This document shows, piece after piece, positions 33,185 to 41,827 of a DNA stretch of 64,000 bases (position 1 is the first letter of the stretch; each line of letters begins with the position of its first letter). The notes beneath the pieces are model-generated. The model saw only the letters and a list, made by a program, of their open reading frames with translations. It ran no database searches and was not told the DNA's origin. This stretch comes from Bradyrhizobium sp. 138 (GTDB taxonomy: Bacteria > Pseudomonadota > Alphaproteobacteria > Rhizobiales > Xanthobacteraceae): the NCBI RefSeq assembly GCF_023074075.1, contig NZ_JADPKT010000053.1, forward strand, positions 62,001-126,000, read 5' to 3'. Made by a program: the position numbers and the translations under genes.

Positions 33185-34282
33185 GTGGCCAGCCGAAGGG
33201 TAAACCAAGATCTCCCCGTGATCGCGCGCTTTGAGGTGCGCCATCGCAATTACGTCTCGCCAGACGGCTCGATAACCCGGCCGCTCCCCGCCTCCGCCTC
33301 TGATGCCAACCTGCTCATCGCGCTCTACCGGGCCATGGTGCTGCTGCGCCTCTTTGACAAAAAGGCTGTTGCGTTGCAGCGCACTGGCCGCCTCGGGACT
33401 TATGCCGTTTCGCTCGGCCAGGAGGCCGTATCGGTCGGGATAGCGAGTGCGATGCGGGAAGAAGACGTGCTGTTGCCGTCCTACCGCGACAATGGCGCGC
33501 TGCTCTGGCGCGGCGTCAAGCTGGAGGAGATCCTGCTGTTCTGGGGTGGCGACGAACGCGGCAACCGGTTTTCAGGACCGCCCCACGACTTCCCGTTCTG
33601 CGTTCCCGTCGGATCCCAGGCGCCGCATGCCGCCGGTGTCGCCTATGCGTTGAAGCTGCGAAAGGAACCGCGGGTCGCCGTGTGCCTGTTCGGCGATGGC
33701 GCCACCTCGAAAGGCGACGTCTATGAAGCGATGAACTTTGCCGGCGTGCACAAATTGCCCGTCGTGTTCGTCGTCACCAACAATCAATGGGCCATATCGG
33801 TGCCGTTGCGGCTGCAGACCGGTTGCGAAACGTTGGCGCAGAAAGCTATCGCCGCAGGATTCACCGGCGAGCAGGTCGATGGCAGCGACGTGGTGGCGAT
33901 GCGCGCCGCTGCCGAAGAGGCCATTCGCGCTGCCCGTGACGGCAAAGGCCCCCGTTTCATCGAGGCGGTTACCTATCGGCTCGGCGACCACACGACCTCC
34001 GACGACGCGGCGCGCTATCGTCCGGCTGAGGAGGTCCAGGCGCATTGGAAGAAAGAGCCGATCGCGCGGCTGAGGGCCTATCTTGTCGCCCAGAAAATGT
34101 GGAGCAAGGCGGACGAGGAGCAGCTTGCCGCCGAATGCCATGAGCGCGTCGAGGTGGCGGCCGAACGCTATCTGGCAACAGTGCCGCGCCTGCCCGAAAC
34201 CATGTTCGATCACCTCTATGCCGAACTGCCCGAGGTCTATGCCGCGCAACGCCGCGAAGTCGCGGGAGGGCACGATGCCTGA
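33185..34282 (+). CDS. 2-oxoacid dehydrogenase E1 component, alpha subunit
   Basis: 365 residues. The thiamine diphosphate motif starts GDGATSKGDVYEAMN and ends in VVTNN; YRLGDHTTSDDAARYR is the phosphorylation-loop equivalent. Together with the following E1 beta and E2 it forms a pyruvate-, acetoin- or branched-chain-oxoacid dehydrogenase. The N-terminal extension of about 40 residues with PLPASASDANLL resembles PdhA-type bacterial enzymes. GTG 33185 is taken as start; the E1 beta ATG overlaps its end by eight bases, so the subunits are coupled. Confidence 0.93.
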   Translation: MASRRVNQDLPVIARFEVRHRNYVSPDGSITRPLPASASDANLLIALYRAMVLLRLFDKKAVALQRTGRLGTYAVSLGQEAVSVGIASAMREEDVLLPSYRDNGALLWRGVKLEEILLFWGGDERGNRFSGPPHDFPFCVPVGSQAPHAAGVAYALKLRKEPRVAVCLFGDGATSKGDVYEAMNFAGVHKLPVVFVVTNNQWAISVPLRLQTGCETLAQKAIAAGFTGEQVDGSDVVAMRAAAEEAIRAARDGKGPRFIEAVTYRLGDHTTSDDAARYRPAEEVQAHWKKEPIARLRAYLVAQKMWSKADEEQLAAECHERVEVAAERYLATVPRLPETMFDHLYAELPEVYAAQRREVAGGHDA

Positions 34283-35255
34283 GGCAACGTTGGTGGAAGC
34301 CATCAACCTGGCGCTCGCTCGCGCGATGGAGGATGATCCCGACGTGGTCGTGCTTGGCGAGGACGTTGGCGTCAACGGAGGTGTCTTCCGTGCGACCGCG
34401 GGACTGCAGAAGCGTTTTGGACCGGAGCGGGTCCTCGATACGCCGCTTGCGGAGCTTCTGATCAGCGGCCTTTGCGTCGGCATGGCTGCGCAGGGAATGA
34501 AACCGGTCGGCGAGATCCAGTTCATGGGGTTCATCTATCCCTGCCTGGATCAACTGGTGAACCACGCGTCCCGATTGCGCAACCGGACCCAGGGACGGCT
34601 CACCTGTCCGATGGTTCTGCGCACACCACACGGGGCGGGTATCCGCGCCCCCGAGCATCACTCCGAAAGCACCGAGGCGATGCTCGCCCATATTCCCGGC
34701 CTGCGCGTCGTCATGCCGTCGTCGCCGGAACGCGCCTACGGACTTCTGCTCGCCGCCGTCCGTGATCCGGATCCCGTGGTGTTTCTGGAGCCGACGCGCC
34801 TGTACCGCGCGGCCAAAGGCGAGGTGGAGGACAATGGCGAGGCCTTGCCGCTGGATACCGCTTTTGTCTTGAGGGAAGGTCGCGACCTCACGCTGATCAG
34901 CTGGGGAGCCATGCTGAAGGAAACCATGGCTGCGGCGGAGGCATTGTCGGCCGAAGGCATCGCAGCGGAGGTCATCGATCTCGCCACGCTCAAGCCCTAC
35001 GACGAAGACACCGTGCTCGGTTCGGTCGCCAAGACCGGCCGTTGCGTTATCGTGCACGAGGCAGCACGCACCGGCGGATTTGGCGCCGAGATCGCTGCGA
35101 CAATTGCCGAGCGCCGCCTATCCTCGCTGCTTGCGCCTGTGACCCGCGTCACCGGCTACGACACCGTCGTTCCGATGGCGCGCCTGGAGCAGTACTACAT
35201 GCCTTCGCTCGGACGCATCATGACCGCCGCCCGCAGGGTCTGCCAGTTCAGCTAG
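34275..35255 (+). CDS. 2-oxoacid dehydrogenase E1 component, beta subunit
   Basis: 326 residues, complete for the family. ALARAMEDDPDVVVLGEDVGVNGGVFRAT at the N-terminus, the core GAGIRAPEHHSES and the C-terminal transketolase domain (GRCVIVHEAARTGGFGAEIAA) are typical. It binds E1 alpha to form the decarboxylase heterotetramer. The ATG at 34275 overlaps the E1 alpha stop region. Next gene E2 begins 19 bases later. Confidence 0.94.
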   Translation: MPEATLVEAINLALARAMEDDPDVVVLGEDVGVNGGVFRATAGLQKRFGPERVLDTPLAELLISGLCVGMAAQGMKPVGEIQFMGFIYPCLDQLVNHASRLRNRTQGRLTCPMVLRTPHGAGIRAPEHHSESTEAMLAHIPGLRVVMPSSPERAYGLLLAAVRDPDPVVFLEPTRLYRAAKGEVEDNGEALPLDTAFVLREGRDLTLISWGAMLKETMAAAEALSAEGIAAEVIDLATLKPYDEDTVLGSVAKTGRCVIVHEAARTGGFGAEIAATIAERRLSSLLAPVTRVTGYDTVVPMARLEQYYMPSLGRIMTAARRVCQFS

Positions 35256-35274
35256 ATGTCAACGGACTTTGGCC

Positions 35275-36375
35275 ATGCGCCAGTTCACGCTACCGGATCT
35301 TGGAGAAGGCCTCGAAGAGGCGGAGATCGTCAGCTGGTATGTCGGCGAGGGCGATCACGTCGTCACCGATCAGCCCCTCGTTTCCGTCGAGACCGACAAG
35401 GCCGTCGTTGAGATACCGTCGCCGTCGAGCGGACGCATCGCGCGCGTGTTTGGCGCCAAGGGCGATATCGTCAAGGTCGGCGCGCCGCTCGTCGAATTTG
35501 CCGAAGGCACCGAGCGGGACACTGGCACAATTGTCGGCGAGCTTGGCGGCGACGAGACCGCGTCCGCTGCAGCAATCCCTTCCGCACAACCAGCTGCACA
35601 GCAGCCACACGTGTTTCCGGCGGTGCGGGCGCTGGCGCAAAAGCTCGGCGTCACTCTTGAGCTCGTCGCGGGCACGGGCCCCGCCGGCTTCATCACGCGC
35701 GCCGATGTCGAGCGGGTTGCCAGGAGCATGTCGCAAACAGGACCCGCCGAGCCGCTGCGCGGCATGCGGCGGGCGATGGCGCAACGCATGACGGCATCCC
35801 ATGCCGAAATCGCCCCCGCCACCGTAACCGACGAAGCTGACATCGACGATTGGCCGACGGGAGAGGACGTGACCATCCGGCTGGTGCGGGCCATCACTGC
35901 CGCATGCAAAGCCGAGCCCGCGCTCAATGCCTGGTATCATTCCAGCACGGGAGAACGTCGTCTCATCGCACGCGTCGATCTCGGCATCGCCGTCGATACC
36001 GAGGGCGGCCTCATCGTTCCCGTGTTGCGCAATGTCGCAGAGCGCAGCGTATCGGACTTGCGGGCCGGCCTCGACCGCCTGCGGGCTGACGCCATCGCGC
36101 GCTCGATACCCCCGGAAGAACTACGCGGCGCGACCATTACGCTATCGAATTTCGGGATGATCGGAGGCCGATTTGCCAACCTGATCATCGTGCCACCGCA
36201 GGTGGCAATCATAGGAGCGGGGCGGATTTCTCCGTGGGCAGTCGCGCATCGGGGCCAGCCTGCGGTGAGGCGCGTGCTGCCGTTATCGCTCACCTTCGAC
36301 CATCGCATCGTGACCGGCGGCGAAGCCGCTCGCTTCCTGGTCGCACTCAAGTCGGAGCTTGAGCTGACGTCGTGA
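35275..36375 (+). CDS. Dihydrolipoyl acyltransferase (E2) of the same complex
   Basis: 366 residues: one lipoyl domain (residues 1-78, lipoyl Lys in VETDKAVVEI), an Ala/Gln/Pro-rich linker, an E3-binding domain (FPAVRALAQKLGV...GFITRADVERV, about 115-155) and the catalytic domain ending SLTFDHRIVTGGEAARFL, where His and Arg of DHR are kept but the following Asp is Thr. It transfers the acyl group to CoA. No E3 dihydrolipoamide dehydrogenase gene is in the window, so E3 must come from elsewhere. Confidence 0.93.
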   Translation: MRQFTLPDLGEGLEEAEIVSWYVGEGDHVVTDQPLVSVETDKAVVEIPSPSSGRIARVFGAKGDIVKVGAPLVEFAEGTERDTGTIVGELGGDETASAAAIPSAQPAAQQPHVFPAVRALAQKLGVTLELVAGTGPAGFITRADVERVARSMSQTGPAEPLRGMRRAMAQRMTASHAEIAPATVTDEADIDDWPTGEDVTIRLVRAITAACKAEPALNAWYHSSTGERRLIARVDLGIAVDTEGGLIVPVLRNVAERSVSDLRAGLDRLRADAIARSIPPEELRGATITLSNFGMIGGRFANLIIVPPQVAIIGAGRISPWAVAHRGQPAVRRVLPLSLTFDHRIVTGGEAARFLVALKSELELTS

Positions 36376-36558
36376 ATCATCTGTTTTGCACGTGCTCCCA
36401 GTCTGTCGGCGCACCCGGACTGCACCCCTCCAGTGAGACACGATAATTACAGTGACAGGCATTTTGAGGATGATCTGTGGCAGCAAGAGGAAAGAACCGT
36501 CCGTTTCCGACGGCGCAGTCACGGAATGATCTGACCCGGCCTCGGTCGACGAAGGCCA

Positions 36559-36768
36559 TTGGAAGCGCGCGCGAAGATGCAGGGCAGCCGGCACAGCCGG
36601 CTGCTCGTCGTCGACCAGGGACGCCTGGTCGGCATTCTGGCGCTGTCCGATATGCTTCAGTACCTTTCGCTCAAACAGGAGCTTGATCCAAGCATGGCAG
36701 GTGCATCAGCGAGTGCATCCAGGAGTCACGATGCGGGCGGCGCGCACTATAGACATGCATCCCGGTAG
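36559..36768 (+). pseudogene. CBS-domain C-terminal fragment (site-2 protease-type remnant)
   Basis: About 40 residues (RAKMQGSRHSRLLVVDQGRL...VGILALSDMLQYLSLKQEL) match the second half of a CBS domain of the kind found at the C-terminus of rhizobial site-2 metalloproteases (recalled). The frame begins only at a TTG and a stop lies just upstream; the protease and first CBS half are absent. I read it as a gene remnant. Confidence 0.6.
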
Positions 36769-36834
36769 GGGAACGTGAGGCTGCGGCGCCGATTTACCCC
36801 ATCGCTGTTCGGTTACAATCGATGGAGACCATCC

Positions 36835-37161
36835 ATGGCGCACATTCAAGCCGGCAAACAACCCGTCACGCAGATCACGATGATAGAGTCCGAGCCGGAT
36901 AAACAGGCAGAGGCACTGTCTGTTATGACCGAGCGCGCGCGCTTCATGGCGCTTCAACCTGGCTTCATTTCCATTAGCCTGCACCGCAGCCTCGACGGAC
37001 GCCGAATCGTCAACTACGTGCAATGGCAAAATCGAGATCTGCTGCGATCGGCCCATCAATCTCCGGAATTTCGCCGCCAGTGGGGTCGGTTCGACGAACT
37101 GACCGAGGAGATTGATCCGCATCTCTACGAGGTGTCCGAAGTGTTGGAGGGTGGACGTTAG
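36835..37161 (+). CDS. Antibiotic biosynthesis monooxygenase (ABM) domain protein
   Basis: 108 residues with the dimeric alpha/beta ABM fold: ITMIESEPDKQAEALSVM, LQPGFISISLHRSLDGRRIVNYVQW and AHQSPEFRRQW. Small proteins of this kind are quinol or haem-related monooxygenases or unreactive stress proteins. GGAG seven bases before the ATG at 36835 sets the start. The next 30 bases after the stop hold a possible terminator. Confidence 0.87.
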   Translation: MAHIQAGKQPVTQITMIESEPDKQAEALSVMTERARFMALQPGFISISLHRSLDGRRIVNYVQWQNRDLLRSAHQSPEFRRQWGRFDELTEEIDPHLYEVSEVLEGGR

Positions 37162-37187
37162 GCAATTGGAGGGAGGATTCCTCACGC

Positions 37188-37216
37188 AGCGCCCCGCCAA
37201 GGATGCGGCGCTTTCT
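37188..37216 (+). terminator. Possible terminator after the ABM gene
   Basis: AGCG/CGCT plus CCGC/GCGG stems with a two-base bulge and a seven-base loop, followed by TTCTC. The T-run is short. Confidence 0.35.
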
Positions 37217-37286
37217 CATGCGGAAGCAGCAGCAAAACCCGAAGGAATGCTCCACTGGATTGATCGGCTGGAATCTCGCAGCGATC

Positions 37287-37406
37287 ATGGGCAATACGAT
37301 GCCGCCGCCCCGAGATCCTGATGAAGACGATGAGGGCGAAGACGAAGAAGACGAACAGGACGGTGCCGACGAATCGCTGGTCGTGAGCGAGCCGGACGAG
37401 GACTAG
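37287..37406 (+). CDS. Very acidic small protein (39 aa)
   Basis: Starts MGNTMPPPRDPDEDDEGEDE and ends VVSEPDED, with more than a third Asp and Glu. I recall comparable short acidic proteins with a C-terminal EPDED in rhizobia. The ribosome site is weak and the frame extends upstream to 37203, so both start and reality are uncertain. Confidence 0.4.
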   Translation: MGNTMPPPRDPDEDDEGEDEEDEQDGADESLVVSEPDED

Positions 37407-37548
37407 GCTGACTGGCCTGCGGCGGATGATCAGGAAACCCGAACCCGAGCGCAGAAAAACCCTCTGCTGAGCTCGACTCCGCCAGCCCGACATACTTGTC
37501 GGACAGATCGTAAATCGATAGCTCTTCTCCAGAGCGAACCCGCACCAC

Positions 37549-37812
37549 TTAATGCGAATTCTGGTGCATCGACCGGAAATAGTGCTCGGCGTGCTGGAGA
37601 TAGTTCTCTGCGGCAATCCGGTCGCCTGCCACGGCTTCGGCGCGAGCCAGCGCCAAATAGCGTTCATAGTTCCTTTGTGCGTTTTGTGGAACGCGCTGCT
37701 GGCTGGAAACCCCTGCTGCCTTTCGGACCTGCGATCTTCGCGGCCTCACGTTGCTCTCCCAATGTGGACGCGGCCGTGCGGCCACGTGTTTGCGTTCAGG
37801 TAGTGTCTTCAT
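37549..37812 (-). CDS. DUF4167-like short protein
   Basis: 87 residues. The C-terminal half QNAQRNYERYLALARAEAVA...GDRIAAENYLQHAEHYFRSM is the DUF4167 core. Typical DUF4167 proteins are longer, with an extended disordered RNA-binding-like C-terminal tail; this copy stops soon after the core (MHQNSH). The basic N-terminus (KHVAARPRPHWESNVRPRR) fits nucleic-acid binding. Possibly a paralogous short form carried by the island. Confidence 0.75.
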   Translation of the reverse strand: MKTLPERKHVAARPRPHWESNVRPRRSQVRKAAGVSSQQRVPQNAQRNYERYLALARAEAVAGDRIAAENYLQHAEHYFRSMHQNSH

Positions 37813-38097
37813 ATGTCAATCCGCTTGGTACGGCGGCGGAACCTGTGCGATCCTGGCTGGGTGTAACGGCGGTCGGCGACCCACGCTGCGATGGCACGGT
37901 GGTTCGGCCCGATGATGGACGGAAAAGCATCACCATTTGGGTCTGTTGACCCAATCTCTCGCCGAACGGATGATCTGCTCACCATGGAATATATGGGGTC
38001 TAGGGACGCCGGTTTCAATTTGTTGAAAGCGGTCAATTCGAAGCATCCAATGTATCTGGCACCCTCCGACCCGCGGACAAAACTTTCTGGGGAACGA
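37813..38097. other. Gap of about 290 bases without a recognised gene
   Basis: Overlapping frames exist on both strands but none shows a ribosome site, a family motif or codon use like its neighbours. Confidence 0.5.
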
Positions 38098-38667
38098 CTA
38101 CGCTGGCCGCGAGTTGTCGTGACAGAGCAAGTAACTCTCAAAAAGGAGAAATCCTTTAAGAAGTGAAAGCTCGAGCCCCGTCATTCCGGAATGGATGGCG
38201 GGGTCTTTTGTAGTACCGGGCCGATCTGGTCCGTTCCATGTTCCGTTGCTCCTTGCCGCCTTCCAAATGTCGGCTACCGGCATGCTGGGCGAACGCGATA
38301 ACTCCTCGATATCCAAAGCCGCGAGCTTGAAATGATAGTGATGCGGACCGTGGCCCTTGGGCGGAGCAGGCCCGCCATAGTCCAGCTCGCCGAAATCGTT
38401 CACGCCTTTGCCAAGTGGCTCCGTCTTTGGCCCGTGACCAATGTCTTCCGGCAGCAGCGCTCGGTCGCAAGCGATGTTGTAGAGACCCCAATGCCGAAAC
38501 GTGCCGGAGGGCGCGTCGGGGTCCTCGACGATAAGGGCAAAGCTCTTGGTGCCCGACGGCGGATCCGACCATTCAAGCGGCGGAGACACGTTCTGGCCGT
38601 CGCAGGTGTATTTGACCGGAATCGGCTGGCCCTCGCCGAATGCCGGGCTCGTCAACTTGAATACCAT
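38098..38667 (-). CDS. YbhB/YbcL (PEBP) family protein with probable C-terminal frameshift
   Basis: 189 residues as read. The PEBP core is clear: FGEGQPIPVKYTCDGQNVSPPLEW, FALIVEDPDAPSGTFRHWGLYNI and PPKGHGPHHYHFKLAALDI. After VADIWKAARSNG the frame runs on with unrelated residues to 38098, whereas another frame at about 38200-38250 encodes ERTRSARYYKR, resembling the normal family ending (…LVGTYxR). This suggests an indel near 38240. The family binds phospholipid headgroups and may affect signalling; function in bacteria is unclear. Confidence 0.82.
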   Translation of the reverse strand: MVFKLTSPAFGEGQPIPVKYTCDGQNVSPPLEWSDPPSGTKSFALIVEDPDAPSGTFRHWGLYNIACDRALLPEDIGHGPKTEPLGKGVNDFGELDYGGPAPPKGHGPHHYHFKLAALDIEELSRSPSMPVADIWKAARSNGTWNGPDRPGTTKDPAIHSGMTGLELSLLKGFLLFESYLLCHDNSRPA

Positions 38668-38897
38668 GTGCAGCCTCCTACGCTCATAAGCTTTGCATCA
38701 TGCAGAACGGGCTCGCGGCAATGCAACTTGCGCCGCTCCACACATACGAGGAACGTCAGACCGGCGCCTGAGTTGCTTCCGTGCGGCTTGGCTGATCGGC
38801 GTTTTCGGCACGTGCGCTCAGGACGGTCCCCTCTCCAAGCGGCGGCGCCGCGGACGCTGGACAAGCGTGGAATGAGCAACCAGTAAGGTAACCTGGC

Positions 38898-40235
38898 ATG
38901 GCTCTCTCACCATCGGCCGAGCAGGTTCGCGAGAGGACCAATCGCGAGCTGATTGATCTGCTGCACGAGGCCGGCGAACATCTCCCGGCGCCCGAACAGG
39001 AAGATTTTACGTCCTATTTCAATCGGTTCGGCCAGGCGAAACTCGTGATGCTCGGCGAAGCCACACACGGCACGTCAGAATTCTACCGGGCACGCGCCGC
39101 CATCACCCGCCAGATGATCGAGCACCACGGATTCAACATTGTTGCGGTCGAGGCCGATTGGCCGGACGCAGCAATGCTAGATCATCTGGTGCGGCAATTG
39201 CCGTCGGAACCGCCCCGAGAGCGGCCATTCGAACGCTTTCCGACCTGGATGTGGCGCAATGCCGAAGTGAAGCAATTCATCGACTATCTGCGCATCCACA
39301 ACGATGCATGCAGCGCGGATCAGAGGGTCGAGTTCCGCGGGCTCGATGTCTATAGTCTCAGCAGGTCCATCGCCGGGGTGATCGCGTATCTCGAACGCAT
39401 CGACCCGGAGCGCGCGAGCGCGGCGCGCGTGCGCTATTCCTGCCTGACCCCGTGGCAGACCGATCCCGCCGGCTACGGACACGCCGTTCTATCCGGGCAC
39501 GATACCTGCGAGGACGAGGTTGTGACGCAGTTGCGTGAGCTTCTGGCGCGTCGCCTCTCTTATCTGGAAACGGACGGCGAAGCCTTCTTCGATGCCGTGC
39601 AGAATGCCCGGCTCGTGCGCGCAGCTGAGCAGTACTATCGAATCATGTTTCGCGGATCGAAAGAGTCGTGGAACCTGCGCGACCGGCACATGTTCGACAC
39701 GCTGCAGTACGTGATGCAGCAACGCGGGCCGCAAGCAAAAGCGGTGGTTTGGGCCCACAATTCCCACATCGGTAGCGCGGCGGCAACGTCGATGGGCTGG
39801 GCCGGCGAATTCAACATCGGTGAACTCGCCCGCGGCGCCTATGGCGATGAAGCCGTCTTGATAGGCTTCGGCACGGATCGCGGCACAGTGGCGGCGGCCT
39901 CCGACTGGGGCGGCGAGATGAAGATCAAGTCGGTGCGGCCGGCGCGCGAGGAGAGTTATGAATACCTGTTCCGCCGCACAGGTCTGGCGCGGTCCCTGAC
40001 CGATTGGCGGTCGTCCGGGCGAGCCGAGCTGCGCGACAGATTGACCGGACCTAGGCTTGAGCGGGCAATCGGCGTCATCTACCGACCGGAGACGGAACTC
40101 CTCAGCCACTATTTCGAGGCGGTGTTGCCTGATCAGTTCGATGCGTTCGTCTGGTTCGAGGAGACCAAGGCGGTGATGCCGCTTGGCGCTCAACCCGGAA
40201 CCGCCGCAGTGGAGACCTATCCTTTTGGGTTCTAA
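38898..40235 (+). CDS. Erythromycin esterase-like family protein
   Basis: 445 residues. The active-site motifs of the EreA-like fold are present: MLGEATHGTSEFYRAR, IVAVEADWPDAAMLDHLV, VVWAHNSHIGSAAATSMG. Environmental members are widespread and most do not inactivate macrolides; in rhizobia they occur beside phosphoribosyltransferase-type genes, as here. The next gene starts three bases after its stop, so they form an operon. The substrate is unknown. Confidence 0.92.
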   Translation: MALSPSAEQVRERTNRELIDLLHEAGEHLPAPEQEDFTSYFNRFGQAKLVMLGEATHGTSEFYRARAAITRQMIEHHGFNIVAVEADWPDAAMLDHLVRQLPSEPPRERPFERFPTWMWRNAEVKQFIDYLRIHNDACSADQRVEFRGLDVYSLSRSIAGVIAYLERIDPERASAARVRYSCLTPWQTDPAGYGHAVLSGHDTCEDEVVTQLRELLARRLSYLETDGEAFFDAVQNARLVRAAEQYYRIMFRGSKESWNLRDRHMFDTLQYVMQQRGPQAKAVVWAHNSHIGSAAATSMGWAGEFNIGELARGAYGDEAVLIGFGTDRGTVAAASDWGGEMKIKSVRPAREESYEYLFRRTGLARSLTDWRSSGRAELRDRLTGPRLERAIGVIYRPETELLSHYFEAVLPDQFDAFVWFEETKAVMPLGAQPGTAAVETYPFGF

Positions 40236-40238
40236 CTC

Positions 40239-41549
40239 ATGTCGAGTGGACGAGAGCAGTTCAGCGAAGTCTTGATCCGGCCGCACAATCTCGCGGGCAT
40301 TTTGGGCGTGCCTCATGGCGCGACCGGCATCGTAATTTTTGCGCATGGCAGCGGTAGCGGTCGTCTGAGCCCGCGCAATAACCAGGTGGCAGCGGGTCTG
40401 CGCGAAGCCGGCTTTGCCACCCTGTTGCTGGATCTTCTCCACCCGGAGGAGGAGCGGAACCGCGGCAACGTGTTCGATATCCCGCTTTTGGCATCGCGGC
40501 TTGCGGACGCCGCGGATTGGGCGCGGGACGTGCCGCAGCTTGCAACGTTGCCGATCGGCTATTTCGGCGCGAGCACCGGTGCTGCGGCCGCGCTGGTAGC
40601 GGCGGCCGAACGGCAGAACGTCGCTGCGGTGGTTTCGCGCGGCGGTCGCCCGGATCTCGCCGGCGATGCGCTTCACGCGGTCAGTGCACCGACCCTGCTG
40701 ATCGTTGGCGGGGCCGATCTGCCGGTCATCCCGCTCAACCGCTCCGCTTTCGCCGAGCTTCGTAGCGAGAAGGACCTCGTGATCGTGCCGGGGGCAAGCC
40801 ATTTGTTCGAAGAACCTGGCGCGCTGGAGCAGGCCATGCAGCATGCGAAGCAGTGGTTCCGCAAGTTTCTGTCGTCACCTTTATCGAAAGCAGTCGCCGA
40901 TGCCGAATCTGTCTTCGCCGACCGGCAGGACGCCGGACGCCGGCTGGCGTCGGCGCTCATGAAGTTCAGGGATGCGAACCCGATCGTGCTCGGCCTACCG
41001 CGCGGCGGAGTGCCCGTCGCGTTCGAGGTTGCGCAGCGGCTGAATGCCCCGCTGGACGTTGCGCTCGTGCGCAAGATCGGTGCGCCCGGACACGAGGAAC
41101 TCGGACTCGGCGCGGTCGTCGACGGCGCCAATCCGCAAGTGGTGATGAATGAAGAGATCGTCCGCGAGGTCCGGCCCGACGCCGCCTATCTCAAAGCGGA
41201 GACCTCCCGCCAGCTTGCCGAAATCGAGCGCCGCCGTCGCCTCTACCGCGATGGCAAACCACCGCTCGACATCGCCGGGCGCACGGTCGTCGTGATCGAT
41301 GACGGGATCGCCACCGGCGGCACTGTGAAAGCCGTGCTTAGAGCGCTCGCGAAGGCAAAACCGAGCTATCTCGTACTTGCCGTGCCGGTCGCACCGCGCG
41401 AGTCACTCGACGAGCTAGGTGCAGAGGCGGACGAGGTCATTTGCCTGATGAGCCCCGATCCCTTCTTTGCGGTCGGAATACACTATCGCGATTTCCGCCA
41501 GACGTCCGATCAGGAGGTTGCGGATCTTTTGCGTCGCGGAAGGACTTAG
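40239..41549 (+). CDS. Alpha/beta-hydrolase fused to a phosphoribosyltransferase domain
   Basis: 436 residues in two domains. Residues 1-208 form a dienelactone-hydrolase-like fold: IVIFAHGSGSGR, nucleophile-elbow region GYFGASTGAAAAL (Ser in ASTG), and a late GASHLFEEPG (His). Residues 220-436 form a type I phosphoribosyltransferase: GLPRGGVPVAFEVA, DVALVRKIGAPGHEELGLGAV and the PRPP loop VVVIDDGIATGGTVKAV. Usually the two functions are on separate genes. It is cotranscribed with the erythromycin esterase-like gene. Confidence 0.92.
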   Translation: MSSGREQFSEVLIRPHNLAGILGVPHGATGIVIFAHGSGSGRLSPRNNQVAAGLREAGFATLLLDLLHPEEERNRGNVFDIPLLASRLADAADWARDVPQLATLPIGYFGASTGAAAALVAAAERQNVAAVVSRGGRPDLAGDALHAVSAPTLLIVGGADLPVIPLNRSAFAELRSEKDLVIVPGASHLFEEPGALEQAMQHAKQWFRKFLSSPLSKAVADAESVFADRQDAGRRLASALMKFRDANPIVLGLPRGGVPVAFEVAQRLNAPLDVALVRKIGAPGHEELGLGAVVDGANPQVVMNEEIVREVRPDAAYLKAETSRQLAEIERRRRLYRDGKPPLDIAGRTVVVIDDGIATGGTVKAVLRALAKAKPSYLVLAVPVAPRESLDELGAEADEVICLMSPDPFFAVGIHYRDFRQTSDQEVADLLRRGRT

Positions 41550-41623
41550 TCGTTCTGCGTTCAGTCGCTAACCGAAACAGTTGAGATCAATCAAAGCCAG
41601 CGCCCGAATCGTGAGAGGTCAAG

Positions 41624-41785
41624 ATGACCAGCATGAAGGCTGAGCCATCAAGTTCACAGCAAGATCCGGCGGAGGGATCACCCGAAGTGATCAATCGCGA
41701 ACTACGGCACAAAGATCTTGAGAGCAACAAAGATCTTGAGAGTACAAGGCAGCACCATGGAGAGAAGGGCCGATCGCCCGCCTGA
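41624..41785 (+). CDS. Possible small polar protein (53 aa)
   Basis: Begins MTSMKAEPSSSQQDPAEGSP and contains a duplicated KDLESN/KDLEST segment. GAGAGG lies five bases before the ATG. No homologue recalled. It precedes the NmrA-like gene by 42 bases on the same strand. Confidence 0.4.
   Translation: MTSMKAEPSSSQQDPAEGSPEVINRELRHKDLESNKDLESTRQHHGEKGRSPA
41709..41744. repeat. 18-bp tandem duplication
   Basis: ACAAAGATCTTGAGAGCA followed by ACAAAGATCTTGAGAGTA, one mismatch. It is in frame within the 53-residue ORF. Confidence 0.9.
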
Positions 41786-41827
41786 TGGGCGTCACAGCAA
41801 CCGAAGCGCGGGCAATAGGCGGTCGCA

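Noticed and set aside
37891..38166. 91-codon plus-strand frame
   Set aside because: No ribosome site, no motif, and overlaps the end of the PEBP-family gene.
39489..40844. 451-codon minus-strand frame across two plus-strand genes
   Set aside because: Crosses the boundary of two well-supported genes and shows no family pattern.
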